This document shows positions 16,686-25,429 of a DNA stretch of 64,000 nt, piece by piece. The DNA is from Paracoccaceae bacterium (lineage in GTDB: Bacteria; Pseudomonadota; Alphaproteobacteria; Rhodobacterales; Rhodobacteraceae). The DNA lies in contig JAAEZA010000002.1 in the NCBI GenBank assembly GCA_018223125.1, positions 1-64,000 of the forward strand, read 5' to 3'. The first letter of the stretch is position 1, and every line of letters begins with the position of its first letter. The notes under the pieces are model-generated. The model did not search any database. It saw only the letters and a program-made list of their open reading frames with translations, and was not told the origin of the DNA. Made by a program: the position numbers and the translations under genes.

Positions 16686-18289
16686 ATGAATACTGCGCTG
16701 GAGCTGAAAAACGTCAGCAAGTCATTCGGCTTGGTAAAAGCCAACAAGAACATCAATCTTGCTGTCGAGGCCGGTTCCATCCACGGTATTATCGGGGAAA
16801 ACGGCGCAGGCAAGTCCACCCTGATGAACATCATTTACGGGATGCACCGTGCAGACAGTGGCGAAATCCACTTCGGCGGGCAGCATGTGGATGTGCGTTC
16901 CTCTGCAGATGCCATCGAACACGGTATCGGAATGGTCCATCAGCATTTCATGCTGGTTCCGACATTCACCGTTCTTGAAAACGTCATGCTTGGCACCGAA
17001 GGCGGTTTGATGCTGCGGGACGGGCGCGGCGCAGCACTGGAACGGCTTTTGCATCTCTCCGAAACCTATAACCTCAAGGTGGACCCCCATGCGCTGGTGT
17101 CCGATCTGAACGTGGGCCAGCGACAGCGGGTAGAGATCATCAAGGCCCTGAAAGGCGGCGCGAAGGTGCTCATCCTTGATGAGCCCACAGGCGTTCTGAC
17201 ACCGCAGGAAGCAGACCAGCTTTTCGAAATTCTCAAGGTTCTGCGCGATGACGGAGTGTCTGTCCTGCTGATTACCCATAAGCTGTCCGAGATCATGGAC
17301 ATCACCGACACCGTGTCGATCATGCGTCAGGGCGAAATGGTCGGCCACCGCAAGACTGCCGAAACCTCGCCGCAGGAACTGGCCGAACTGATGGTGGGCC
17401 GCGAAGTGCTGCTGGAAGTGGACCGCAAACCGGCCAAACCCGCCGAAGTTCGGTTTTCTGCCAGAAACCTCGGCTACACCAATGCACAAGGTGTGGTGGA
17501 ACTGGAAGATATCAACTTTGAAGTCCGCGCTGGAGAAATCCTCGGGGTGGCGGGTGTATCCGGCAACGGCCAGACCCAACTGATGGAAACCCTTGCCGGC
17601 ATGCGCCATCTGACCAGCGGCAGCCTGAACATCCTTGGCACGGAAGTCACCGCTGCGGATCAGACCGACCCGCGCATCATCCGCGATCTCGGGGTTGGCC
17701 ATATCCCCGAAGACCGCCACACCCACGGGTTGGTGCTGAACTTTGAAGCGCGGGAAAACATGATCCTCGGCTTTCAGGACAGCGAACTGGCAGGGGATGG
17801 CAAACTGTTTGATTACGCAGCGATCCAGAAAAACTGCGAAGACAAAATGGCCCATTATGATGTGCGGGCAGCGGCAAGCTGTTCGACTACAAAACGATCC
17901 AGCAGAACTGCGAAGACAAAATGGCCCATTACGATGTGCGCCCGCCAAATCCGCGCCTGAATGCCAAAAACTTTTCCGGCGGCAACCAGCAGAAAATCGT
18001 CATCGCGCGGGAATTTTCCGCAAACCCCGGCGTGCTGCTGGTGGGCCAGCCCACCCGCGGTGTCGATGTCGGCGCGATCGAGTTCATTCACAAACAGCTT
18101 CTGGAACTGCGCGACGCAGGCTGTGCAATCCTGCTGGTCTCGGTCGAACTGGACGAGGTCATGTCCCTGTCGGACCGTATCATGGTGCTGTGTGACGGGC
18201 AGAACGTGGGCATCATCGACAGCGCCAAAGCAGACAGACAAACCCTTGGCCTGATGATGGCCGGTCAAAGACAAGAGGCCGCCGCATGA
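16686..18289 (+). pseudogene. Nucleoside ABC importer ATPase, frameshifted by a 74-bp tandem duplication
   Basis: A two-domain ATPase of the sugar/nucleoside (RbsA/NupA-like) type. The first nucleotide-binding domain has Walker A ENGAGKST, signature LNVGQRQR and Walker B LILDEPT. The second has a degenerate VSGNGQTQ Walker A and signature FSGGNQQK. The frame from 16686 breaks near 17870 and ends at 17960; the remainder continues in another frame to 18289. The cause is a divergent 74-bp repeat (17799-17872 and 17873-17946). Removing one copy restores one frame of 509 residues, the normal family length. As written, the energising subunit of the importer is not made intact. An assembly error is a real alternative. 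Confidence 0.85.
17799..17946 (+). repeat. Imperfect 74-bp tandem duplication inside the ATPase gene
   Basis: Two adjacent copies agree at about 59 of the first 68 bases. Both encode GKLFDY..IQ.NCEDKMAHYDVR. Most differences are synonymous third-position changes (AAA/AAG, TTT/TTC, GAT/GAC, TAT/TAC, CGG/CGC), with three replacements. The offset of 74 is not a multiple of three, which causes the frameshift. Confidence 0.92.
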
Positions 18290-19407
18290 GCACGCCAACT
18301 CCACCCCTTCCCCGCTGGGCAGACCTGATCCTGCTGCCGGTCATCAACCTCTTCGCCGCATTTTTCATCTGCGGGCTGATCGTGCTTGCCATCGGCGAAA
18401 ACCCGATCGAAGCGCTGGGAGTGATGATCAAAGGGGCTTTCGTCTACTCCGGCGGTTTGGGCTATACGCTGTTTTATACCACGAACTATATCTTCACCGG
18501 ACTGGCCGTCGCGCTGGCCTTTCACTGTATGATGTTCAACATCGGCGGTGAGGGACAGGCCCTGATTGGCGGTTTGGGTGCTGCGCTCGCCTCTTTCGGG
18601 TTGGGCGTATACCTGCCTGCGCCACTGGCGATTCCGCTGGCTGTGCTGGGCGCCTTTGTTGCGGGCGGTATCTGGGGCGTTATTCCGGGGTATCTACAGG
18701 CCAAACGGGGCAGCCATATCGTGATCACCACGATTATGTTCAACTTCCTCGCAGCATCCCTGATGGTCTATCTTCTGGCCGGACCGATGCTTGAAGCCGG
18801 TCAGCAATCCCCGCAAACCGCCCGACTGGCCGAAAGCACGCTGCTGCCGAAGATGGCCGATCTGCTGCGGCCACTGGGAATCAATATTACCAGTTCCCCT
18901 CTGAATGCGTCTTTCCTGATCGCCCTTGGCGCCATGGCGGTGTTTTATGTGCTGGTCTGGCACACACGACTTGGCTTCAACATCCGCTCGGTCGGGCAAA
19001 ATCAGGAAGCGGCCCATTACGCGGGCATCAACGTCGCGCGGACCATCATCATCACCATGGCCATTTCCGGCGGCTTTGCCGGATTGCTTGCCACCAATGA
19101 AATCCTCGGGTTCAATCACAAGGTGGTACTGAACTTCACCGCCGGATACGGATTTACCGGAATTGCTGTGGCCCTGATGGGACGCAACCACCCCATCGGT
19201 ATCTTCCTCGCAGCCCTTCTGTTCGGGGCGCTGACACAGGGGGGCGGCGAACTCGATTTTGAATTCCAGTCCATCACCCGTGAAATGGTGCTGCTGATAC
19301 AGGGGATGATCATCCTCTTCTCCGGTGCGCTGGCCTATATGTTCAACCCGCCACTGGCGCGGATGATTGCGAAATTTGTAGCCCCGAAGGATCCTGCGAA
19401 TGGCTGA
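18286..19407 (+). CDS. Nucleoside ABC importer permease 1 (NupP-like)
   Basis: A 373-residue inner-membrane permease of the BPD_transp_2 family, about 9-10 helices. The GLAVALAFHCMMFNIGGEGQ segment with its conserved glycines and the coupling region LGFNIRSVGQNQEAAHYAGI are typical of the first permease in BMP-type nucleoside or simple-sugar systems. The ATG overlaps the ATPase stop (ATGA). It reads into the second permease with an eight-base overlap. Confidence 0.9.
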   Translation: MSTPTPPLPRWADLILLPVINLFAAFFICGLIVLAIGENPIEALGVMIKGAFVYSGGLGYTLFYTTNYIFTGLAVALAFHCMMFNIGGEGQALIGGLGAALASFGLGVYLPAPLAIPLAVLGAFVAGGIWGVIPGYLQAKRGSHIVITTIMFNFLAASLMVYLLAGPMLEAGQQSPQTARLAESTLLPKMADLLRPLGINITSSPLNASFLIALGAMAVFYVLVWHTRLGFNIRSVGQNQEAAHYAGINVARTIIITMAISGGFAGLLATNEILGFNHKVVLNFTAGYGFTGIAVALMGRNHPIGIFLAALLFGALTQGGGELDFEFQSITREMVLLIQGMIILFSGALAYMFNPPLARMIAKFVAPKDPANG

Positions 19408-20368
19408 TTTCCTCTATCAACTGCTGCTGTCCTTTGATGCAACACTGCGGATTGCAACGCCGCTGATGCTCTGCGCTATGGCGGGTATCTTCTCGGAACG
19501 CTCCGGCATCGTGGACATTTCGCTGGAAGGCAAACTGCTGTCCGGTGCCTTTGTTGCCGCCACAATTGCAGCGCTGACAGGTTCGGCGTGGCTCGGCCTT
19601 GGCTGTGCAATGCTGGCGGGGATTTTCATGTCCCTGATCCACGGCTATGCCTGCATCACCCACAAAGGCGATCAGGTTGTTTCCGGCGTGGCAATCAACA
19701 TTCTGGCCAGCGGGCTGACCATCGTACTTGGCATTGCATTGTTCAAACGGGGCGGGCAAACGCCATCGCTGCCGCGGGAAGACCGTTTCACCCCGATAGA
19801 ATGGTGGGGCGTCGATCTGATGGACAGCGTGCCGGTCCTTGGTACCATCTACCGCCAGCTTATCTCGGGTCATAACATGCTGGTCTATGTGGCCCTGCTC
19901 GCCGTGCCGCTGACCGCATTTATCCTCTACCGCTCCCGCTTTGGCCTGCGTCTGCGTGCCGTCGGCGAAGTCCCCGAAGCCGTAGATTCCGCCGGTATCT
20001 CTGTCACATGGCTGCGCTACCGCGCATTGATCGTGGGCGGCGCGCTCTGCGGGATTGCCGGCGCCTACCTGTCCATCGCACAGGGCGGCAACTTCGTGCG
20101 CGAAATGTCCGCAGGCAAGGGCTATATCGCGCTGGCGGCGGTGATCTTTGGCAACTGGAAACCGCTCAGCGCCTTTATGGCCTGCCTGATGTTCGGCTTT
20201 CTGGAGGCAGCCACCACCCGCCTTGAAGGGGTTGCCCTGCCCCTGATCGGAGAGGTACCAACCCAACTGATGCTGGCCATGCCCTATGTGCTGACAGTTC
20301 TGCTGCTGGCAGGTTTCATCGGCAAACCGCGCCCGCCTGCTGCCATCGGGAAACCCTATCACAAATAG
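19400..20368 (+). CDS. Nucleoside ABC importer permease 2 (NupQ-like)
   Basis: A 322-residue partner permease of the same BPD_transp_2 family. It has the ERSGIVDISLEGKLL stretch near the start, the coupling segment FGLRLRAVGEVPEAVDSAGI around 180-200, and EMSAGKGYIALAAVIFGNW near 235-253. It overlaps permease 1 by eight bases and ends the operon. Together with the binding protein and the broken ATPase it would form the importer that feeds the hydrolase and kinase. Confidence 0.9.
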   Translation: MADFLYQLLLSFDATLRIATPLMLCAMAGIFSERSGIVDISLEGKLLSGAFVAATIAALTGSAWLGLGCAMLAGIFMSLIHGYACITHKGDQVVSGVAINILASGLTIVLGIALFKRGGQTPSLPREDRFTPIEWWGVDLMDSVPVLGTIYRQLISGHNMLVYVALLAVPLTAFILYRSRFGLRLRAVGEVPEAVDSAGISVTWLRYRALIVGGALCGIAGAYLSIAQGGNFVREMSAGKGYIALAAVIFGNWKPLSAFMACLMFGFLEAATTRLEGVALPLIGEVPTQLMLAMPYVLTVLLLAGFIGKPRPPAAIGKPYHK

Positions 20369-20382
20369 GGCAGGCCACCGGC

Positions 20383-20961
20383 CTACCCTTCCATCCGTGC
20401 GCGGGTCTTTTCATCCAACAAGGGCCGCAGCACCTGCAACAACGGGTGGCCGTCCATATAGCGCTGCCCGTAATCCAGATTAAACCCGTAGTCGAAATCC
20501 GCCGGATTCCGCCCCTGCGTGTGCTGCAAGATCGTCTCCAGCTTGTCGAGCCCCTTGATCAACCGTGCCTCCGGACTGGCCGCATTTTCATAGTCGTCCC
20601 ACAGCACAAGCAACCCGTCAGCCTGCGCAGACGACAACCCTTCCAACAAGCTGGCAAAATCCGCGCGCTCCCCGGCGCTCTTATTCCCTGCCTGCTCTGT
20701 TGCGGGTATATCCCCAGACACAGCCTCCCCCAGATCATGCAGCACCGCCAGCTTTAACAGGCGGGCAATATCAAGCCCTTCCAACTGGTCCTCGAACAGC
20801 AAAATCCACAAACACAAGCGCCAGGTATGGGCTGCCGTGCTCTCCGGCCGCCCCTCCCCTGTGAAACCGGAACGGAACACATCCTTCAGCGCCTCCGCCC
20901 GTTCCAGAACCGCAAGCCGCGCCTCTGCTTCAGACCGCTCCACAACACCGCCCCGCTTCAA
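20383..20961 (-). CDS. HD-domain phosphohydrolase (YfbR/HDDC2-like)
   Basis: About 192 residues. The metal-binding HD fold is visible: STAAHTWRLCLWI supplies the first histidine, LAVLHDLGEAVSGDIP the HD pair, and a later GLDKLETILQ the distal Asp. This order and length match 5'-deoxynucleotidases (YfbR, HDDC2), which remove phosphate from dNMPs; that substrate is inferred. The start is uncertain: TTG 20961 lies inside a CAATGTTCC repeat motif, while GTG 20943 has GGGGCGG before it. It lies just downstream of the amidase gene on the same strand, and converges with the permease operon. Confidence 0.78.
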   Translation of the reverse strand: MKRGGVVERSEAEARLAVLERAEALKDVFRSGFTGEGRPESTAAHTWRLCLWILLFEDQLEGLDIARLLKLAVLHDLGEAVSGDIPATEQAGNKSAGERADFASLLEGLSSAQADGLLVLWDDYENAASPEARLIKGLDKLETILQHTQGRNPADFDYGFNLDYGQRYMDGHPLLQVLRPLLDEKTRARMEG

Positions 20962-20979
20962 TGTTCCAAAAATACTCAG
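20955..20979 (-). repeat. CAATGTTCC-type intergenic repeat, copy A
   Basis: GCTTCAATGTTCC followed by AAAAATACTC on the plus strand; it overlaps the amidase stop codon and the HD gene start. The same motif occurs at 24094, 33846 (inverted) and 38157. Confidence 0.75.
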
Positions 20980-22409
20980 ACATGCCGGACATTCGGATCA
21001 ATCGGGCCCTTTGGCAGGTTCAAAGCCCGCTCGAGTGCCAGCCCGACCTGCAAGACCAAAGCATCCCCTTTGGGCGGTCCAACCAGTTGAATCCCGATTG
21101 GCATACCGGATCTGGTGAAGCCCGCAGGCAGCGCCAGTGCAGGCAGTGCGGCTGTCGTAGCAAGGAAGGAAAAACGCAGCCATTCCACGTAATCGTTCAG
21201 TTCCTGACCATCCACAACGGTGGGATATTCCTGTTCCACCAAAGTCGGCTCCAGCCCGACAACAGGAATCGCCAGCACATCGTGATCCGCCAGAAACTCC
21301 CGCATCTGGTGATAGACTTCGGTGCGCCCGCGCTGTGCAAGATAAATGTCATGGCTCGACTGGTTCACCCCCACGTCGATATTTTCCCGCAAGGTGCGCT
21401 TGAAATGCTTCTTCACCTCATCCGGAACGAAGTTGTTCACAGCACCATAATGCATCCCCCGCAAGGCCACATAGCTGTCATAAAGCGCGGGTGTTGCGGG
21501 GCAGGCTTCTTCCACCCGCATTCCGGCCCCTTCGGCGGTTTTCATCGCAGCTTCCAGAATATCGCGGATTTCCCGTTCCACCGGCGCAAAGCCGCCCTGA
21601 TCGGGGCTGAAGGCAATGCGGATATCCTTCTTTTCCTGCTTCAGGGAGTCCTGAAACGAAACTTCCGGTGCGTGAAGGCTCAGCGGCATCCGCGGGTCAA
21701 AGCCCGTCATTGCATCCAGAAACAGGGCCACATCCTCTACGTCCCGCGCCATCGGCCCGTTTATTCCCTCGTTCAGAAATGCCGCCGGACCGGGACCACC
21801 CCCCGCACGCCCGGGCGTCGGGCGGAACCCGCAAACCCCGCAGTAGCCTGCGGGCGTGCGCAATGATCCGGCCAGATCGGATCCCGAACTCAGCCAGGTT
21901 TCCCCCGCCGCCAGAGAGGCCGCCGCCCCGCCCGAAGAACCACCGGCATTCTTACGGGTGTCCCAAGGGTTGCGCGTGTAGCCGAAAACCGCGTTGAAAG
22001 TATTTCCGCCTGCACCGAATTCAGGCGTATTGGTCTTACCTGTAATCACCGCGCCGCGGTTTTCCATCATCTCTACAAACGGGCTGCTGGCGGGTGAAAC
22101 ATAATCCTTCATGCCAAGCGTCCCCATTGTGGTGACGACGCCCCCCACTTCGTTCAGATCCTTGATCCCGACAGGCAGACCGCCCAGCCACCCCGGATCG
22201 CTCTGATCCGCATTTCCGGCAGTCTCTGCCTGTGCATAGGCCCGTTCGCGGCACTGGGTCACAGTGGCATTGATGGCCGGTCCAACCGCATCAATCCGCG
22301 CATAAGCAACATCAAGCAATTCTTTTGGGGACACCTCCTTGCGCTTCAACATTCCCACCACCTCGCGTGCGGATTTCGCGCAAAGTTCCGGTCCGGTGAA
22401 TTCAGCCAT
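20976..22409 (-). CDS. Amidase signature family hydrolase
   Basis: 477 residues. The Ser-cisSer-Lys triad of the amidase signature family is visible: Lys in VGIKDLN (about 78-84), the cis-Ser in NAGGSSGGAAAS and the nucleophile in GSDLAGSLRTPA. The usual GSDxGGSIR is altered to GSDLAGSLR, which keeps the serine. These enzymes hydrolyse amides; no tRNA-dependent GatA role is likely because GatB and GatC are absent. The ATG at 22409 has AGGAGGTTAAGACA upstream; the frame extends to 22550 without support. The natural substrate is unknown. Confidence 0.9.
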   Translation of the reverse strand: MAEFTGPELCAKSAREVVGMLKRKEVSPKELLDVAYARIDAVGPAINATVTQCRERAYAQAETAGNADQSDPGWLGGLPVGIKDLNEVGGVVTTMGTLGMKDYVSPASSPFVEMMENRGAVITGKTNTPEFGAGGNTFNAVFGYTRNPWDTRKNAGGSSGGAAASLAAGETWLSSGSDLAGSLRTPAGYCGVCGFRPTPGRAGGGPGPAAFLNEGINGPMARDVEDVALFLDAMTGFDPRMPLSLHAPEVSFQDSLKQEKKDIRIAFSPDQGGFAPVEREIRDILEAAMKTAEGAGMRVEEACPATPALYDSYVALRGMHYGAVNNFVPDEVKKHFKRTLRENIDVGVNQSSHDIYLAQRGRTEVYHQMREFLADHDVLAIPVVGLEPTLVEQEYPTVVDGQELNDYVEWLRFSFLATTAALPALALPAGFTRSGMPIGIQLVGPPKGDALVLQVGLALERALNLPKGPIDPNVRHV

Positions 22410-22629
22410 TGTCTTAACCTCCTGATATTTCGGCCAACTGTGCAAAGCCTGACAAACTCTGTCCACCGCAAAAATATCCCTGCCGTGCCGGATGACCCTA
22501 CGTGTAAATTCTGCATTCGATTGCATTATTCTTTTGCGCTCGGGGGCCACCCCGCTCTAGGCTCGTCAAAGCAGCAGCCGCCGCCGGCCGACAGGGGAGT
22601 GTCACCGGTGTGCGAGGGAGGAGGAACCG

Positions 22630-23313
22630 TTGCGACAGACCCCGAAATCCATGTGGTCTCTGGAGACGCTGGGCCGTACCCGTCTATCGCGTTATTTCTT
22701 CCTGCGTGATTTCATGCATTCCGAAATCAGCGCCTTTTACGGTATTCCCAACATTCCCGAAAAACCCGACGCGGTCATAGCGGCCGGCAGGGCGCTGGCG
22801 ACGAAGCTGCTTGATCCGCTGGTGGAAACCTTCGGTCCGGTGGCAGTTCGCTCCGGCTATCGAGCGCCCGCGCTGAATAAGTTCGGTAATGACCACAGGC
22901 TGAACTGCTCTCGCAATGAAGTTAACGCAGCCTCGCGTATCTGGGACAGGCGCGACAGCGAAGGCCGTATGGGGGCTTGCGCAACCATCGTCATTCCGTG
23001 GTTTGCAGACCAATACGATCAGGGCCGCGACTGGCGCGATCTGGCCTATTGGATTCACGATCACCTCCCCTATCACGAACAATACTTCTTCCCGAAACTC
23101 GCCGCCCTGAACCTGACTTGGCGGGAAGATCCCGCCCGCAGAATTCTCAGCTATATTGCCCCTAAAGGCACTCTGGTTCCGGCCGATAAAGCGCCTGACG
23201 AACCTCCGGCACAGCGCCGGAAGAGATATGCCGATTTTCCGCCGTTTCGCGGCATCACTTACCCGCCCCTGACAGCGCCCGATCGCTGGCAGGGCAAGTC
23301 AATTGATGAATAA
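22630..23313 (+). CDS. Peptidase M15-like protein, probably not a peptidase
   Basis: A 227-residue protein without a signal peptide. The start is TTG 22630, with a strong GGGAGGAGGAACC site. The region HSEISAFYGIPNIPEKP, then RALATKLLDPLVETFGPVAVRSGYRAPALN, resembles the N-terminal half of M15-family D-Ala-D-Ala peptidases. The expected zinc-binding HxxGxAxD motif is not seen after it; NEVNAASRIWDRR stands there instead, and the second ligand pair is unclear. It could be a recruited peptidoglycan-binding fold or an unrelated family. The gene is followed by an SDR gene 10 bases later, apparently in the same transcript. Confidence 0.6.
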   Translation: MRQTPKSMWSLETLGRTRLSRYFFLRDFMHSEISAFYGIPNIPEKPDAVIAAGRALATKLLDPLVETFGPVAVRSGYRAPALNKFGNDHRLNCSRNEVNAASRIWDRRDSEGRMGACATIVIPWFADQYDQGRDWRDLAYWIHDHLPYHEQYFFPKLAALNLTWREDPARRILSYIAPKGTLVPADKAPDEPPAQRRKRYADFPPFRGITYPPLTAPDRWQGKSIDE

Positions 23314-23323
23314 GGATCAAACC

Positions 23324-24088
23324 ATGCCCCTGCCCCGCACCCCGAGTTTCCGTCTGGATGGAAAACGCGCCCTCGTGACCGGAGGCACATCCGGCATCGG
23401 ACTGGGCTGCGCGGTAGCACTGGCCGAACACGGGGCGCATGTCACCATTGCGGCCCGCAATGCAGAACGGATGGAAGATGCGGCACAGGAGATGCGCGCC
23501 GAAGGCTGGCAGGTGGACACGCTGGTGCTGGACGTGGCCGATGTGGCGGCAACACAGGCGCAGGTGGCACAAAGCGGCCCGTTTGACATTCTGGTCAACT
23601 CCGCCGGTTTCGCCCGCCACGCCCCCGCGCTGGAAACAACCGAAGCGGACTTTGACGCAATGACCGACCTGAACGCGAAGGGTGCCTATTTTCTGGCGCA
23701 AGCTGTCGCAAAAGGATTAATCGCAGCGGACAAACCCGGTTCCATTATCCAGATTTCATCGCAAATGGCCCATGTGGGCGGACAGGAACGGGCGGTCTAT
23801 TGCGGCTCTAAACACGCAGTCGAAGGGTACACCAAGGCCCAAGCAATCGAGTGGGGCCCACATGGTATCCGTGTCAACACGATCTGCCCGACCTTCATTC
23901 GCACCCCCCTGACCGAACAGACCTTCAAACGCCCCGAACTGGTGGCCTGGATTAAAGACAAAATCAAACTCGGGCGTATCGGCGAAGTGGAAGACATTAT
24001 GGGTGCTACAGTCTTTCTCGCCTCGGACGCCGCCGCCCTGATTACCGGCAGCTCCCTGCTGATCGACGGGGGGTGGACCGCAGACTGA
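23324..24088 (+). CDS. Short-chain dehydrogenase/reductase
   Basis: 254 residues, classical SDR. Cofactor motif TGGTSGIG (about 20-27), NSAG in place of the usual NNAG, catalytic Ser in IQISSQM and YCGSK as the YxxxK pair. The C-terminal ITGSSLLIDGGW is typical. An arginine after the second strand (AARN) suggests NADP use. I chose ATG 23324, preceded by AAGGATCAAACC; upstream ATGs at 23303 and 23306 would overlap the previous gene. It lies next to a LacI regulator, so it may belong to a sugar or polyol oxidation pathway. The substrate is unknown. Confidence 0.88.
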   Translation: MPLPRTPSFRLDGKRALVTGGTSGIGLGCAVALAEHGAHVTIAARNAERMEDAAQEMRAEGWQVDTLVLDVADVAATQAQVAQSGPFDILVNSAGFARHAPALETTEADFDAMTDLNAKGAYFLAQAVAKGLIAADKPGSIIQISSQMAHVGGQERAVYCGSKHAVEGYTKAQAIEWGPHGIRVNTICPTFIRTPLTEQTFKRPELVAWIKDKIKLGRIGEVEDIMGATVFLASDAAALITGSSLLIDGGWTAD

Positions 24089-24093
24089 CCGAC

Positions 24094-24118
24094 GCTTCAA
24101 TGTTCCCGAAATACTCAT
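24094..24118 (+). repeat. CAATGTTCC-type intergenic repeat, copy B
   Basis: GCTTCAATGTTCC followed by CGAAATACTCAT in the 44-base gap between the dehydrogenase and the LacI gene. It nearly matches copies at 20955, 33846 and 38157. Confidence 0.75.
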
Positions 24119-24132
24119 AAAGAGGCAAGCGC

Positions 24133-25155
24133 ATGCCAAACGACAAGATCACATCCCTCGACGTTGCCAAACGTGCAGGTGTGTCACAATCCGCCGTCAG
24201 CCGCGTTTTTACCAAAGGGGCTTCGGCAAGCCAGAAAACCATCGACAAAGTCAGAAAGGCGGCAAAGGAACTGGGTTACCGGCCCAATGTACTGGCCCGT
24301 TCGCTCATCACCGGGCGCTCGCGTATTGTCGGGTTGGTCGTGGCCTATCTGGACAACTATTTTTACCCTGTTGCCCTTCAAAAACTGTCCAATGCACTGA
24401 AGGAGGAAGGCTATCACGTGATGGTTTTCATGGCATCGGACACCACAAAGGATATTGAACGGGTGGTGGACGAAATGCTGGATTATCAGGTGGATGCCAT
24501 TGTGGCCGCTTCTGTCCCGTTGTCATCCGATCTGGCAGGGCGCTGCCGTGACGAAGGGATTCCGCTGGTGTTTTTCAACCGCTCGCAGGACGGGGAGAAC
24601 CTGACAAGCGTTACTGCGGACAATTACGCAGGCGGCAAGGAGATCGCACGGTTTCTTGCAGCACACCATCCCGAACGGATCGGGTATATTGCAGGGTTTG
24701 AAGGCGCATCAACACAGCGGGATCGCGAAGCCGGCTTCCTTGACGGTTTGAAAGCCGCCGGACGGGAGGTATCGAGCCGCACCGTCGGGAATTTCAACGC
24801 GCAAGAGACCCGCGCCGCGGCGCTCGCCATGTTTTCAGCGCCGCGCCATCCCGATGCTGTCTTTGTCGCCAACGACCATATGGCGTTTACCGTGATGGAC
24901 GTGTTGCGCAGCGACCTTCACCTGTCTGTTCCGGGGGATGTGATTCTTGTCGGCTACGACGATGTGCCACCGGCGGTCTGGGCCGGATACAGCCTGACGA
25001 CTGTGCGCCAGCGCACCGGCCGGATGGTGGAAGAAACCGTGAAAGTCTTGATGAACGCGATCACCACCGGAGAGGCTCCGGTCGTCAATCTGAAGATTGC
25101 CGGCCCCCTGATCGTACGGGGATCCGCACCCGCACCAAAGGGCTGGACCGGCTAG
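24133..25155 (+). CDS. LacI-family transcriptional regulator
   Basis: 340 residues. The N-terminal LacI helix-turn-helix reads SLDVAKRAGVSQSAVSRVF (about 8-26), followed by the hinge helix ELGYRPNVLARSL. The rest is a periplasmic-binding-like sensor domain, with VADNYAGGK-type and VGYDDVPPAVWAGYSLTTVRQ motifs. It responds to a small molecule, usually a sugar or nucleoside. It lies downstream of the dehydrogenase in the same direction. The nearby nucleoside operon is a possible target, though its operator resembles a TetR-family site more. A strong terminator follows. Confidence 0.92.
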   Translation: MPNDKITSLDVAKRAGVSQSAVSRVFTKGASASQKTIDKVRKAAKELGYRPNVLARSLITGRSRIVGLVVAYLDNYFYPVALQKLSNALKEEGYHVMVFMASDTTKDIERVVDEMLDYQVDAIVAASVPLSSDLAGRCRDEGIPLVFFNRSQDGENLTSVTADNYAGGKEIARFLAAHHPERIGYIAGFEGASTQRDREAGFLDGLKAAGREVSSRTVGNFNAQETRAAALAMFSAPRHPDAVFVANDHMAFTVMDVLRSDLHLSVPGDVILVGYDDVPPAVWAGYSLTTVRQRTGRMVEETVKVLMNAITTGEAPVVNLKIAGPLIVRGSAPAPKGWTG

Positions 25156-25357
25156 CACAGCTTTCCGGATTTTGACCAGCTGTTCCAGCGCAGGGCTGGC
25201 GTTCTTGCATCCTGCCAACCCACAAGCCCCGAAACCTTTCCAAAACCTTAACCCTGAAGCTTCATTTATGACGCTTCATATTTGCAGGGTCATATATTTT
25301 TTACGTTTCTTTTCAACATGTTGCAGCCTCCCCCGTCGACCCCGACCATTCGGCATT

Positions 25358-25392
25358 CAAAAAAGCGCCCCGGACATGCCGGAGCGCTTTTT
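25358..25392. terminator. Bidirectional terminator between lacI and DUF4331 genes
   Basis: AAAAAGCGC and GCGCTTTTT arms enclose a CCGG/CCGG inner stem with loop ACATG. A and T runs on both sides let it serve both converging genes. The remaining bases between 25156 and 25429 show nothing else. Confidence 0.88.
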
Positions 25393-25429
25393 CATTCCGG
25401 CCCCTGCACGGGGCCTGTACATCACCAGA

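Noticed and set aside
17860-17960. Programmed frameshift in the ATPase gene
   Set aside because: The break is explained by the 74-bp duplication; there is no slippery heptamer or downstream pseudoknot that I can see.
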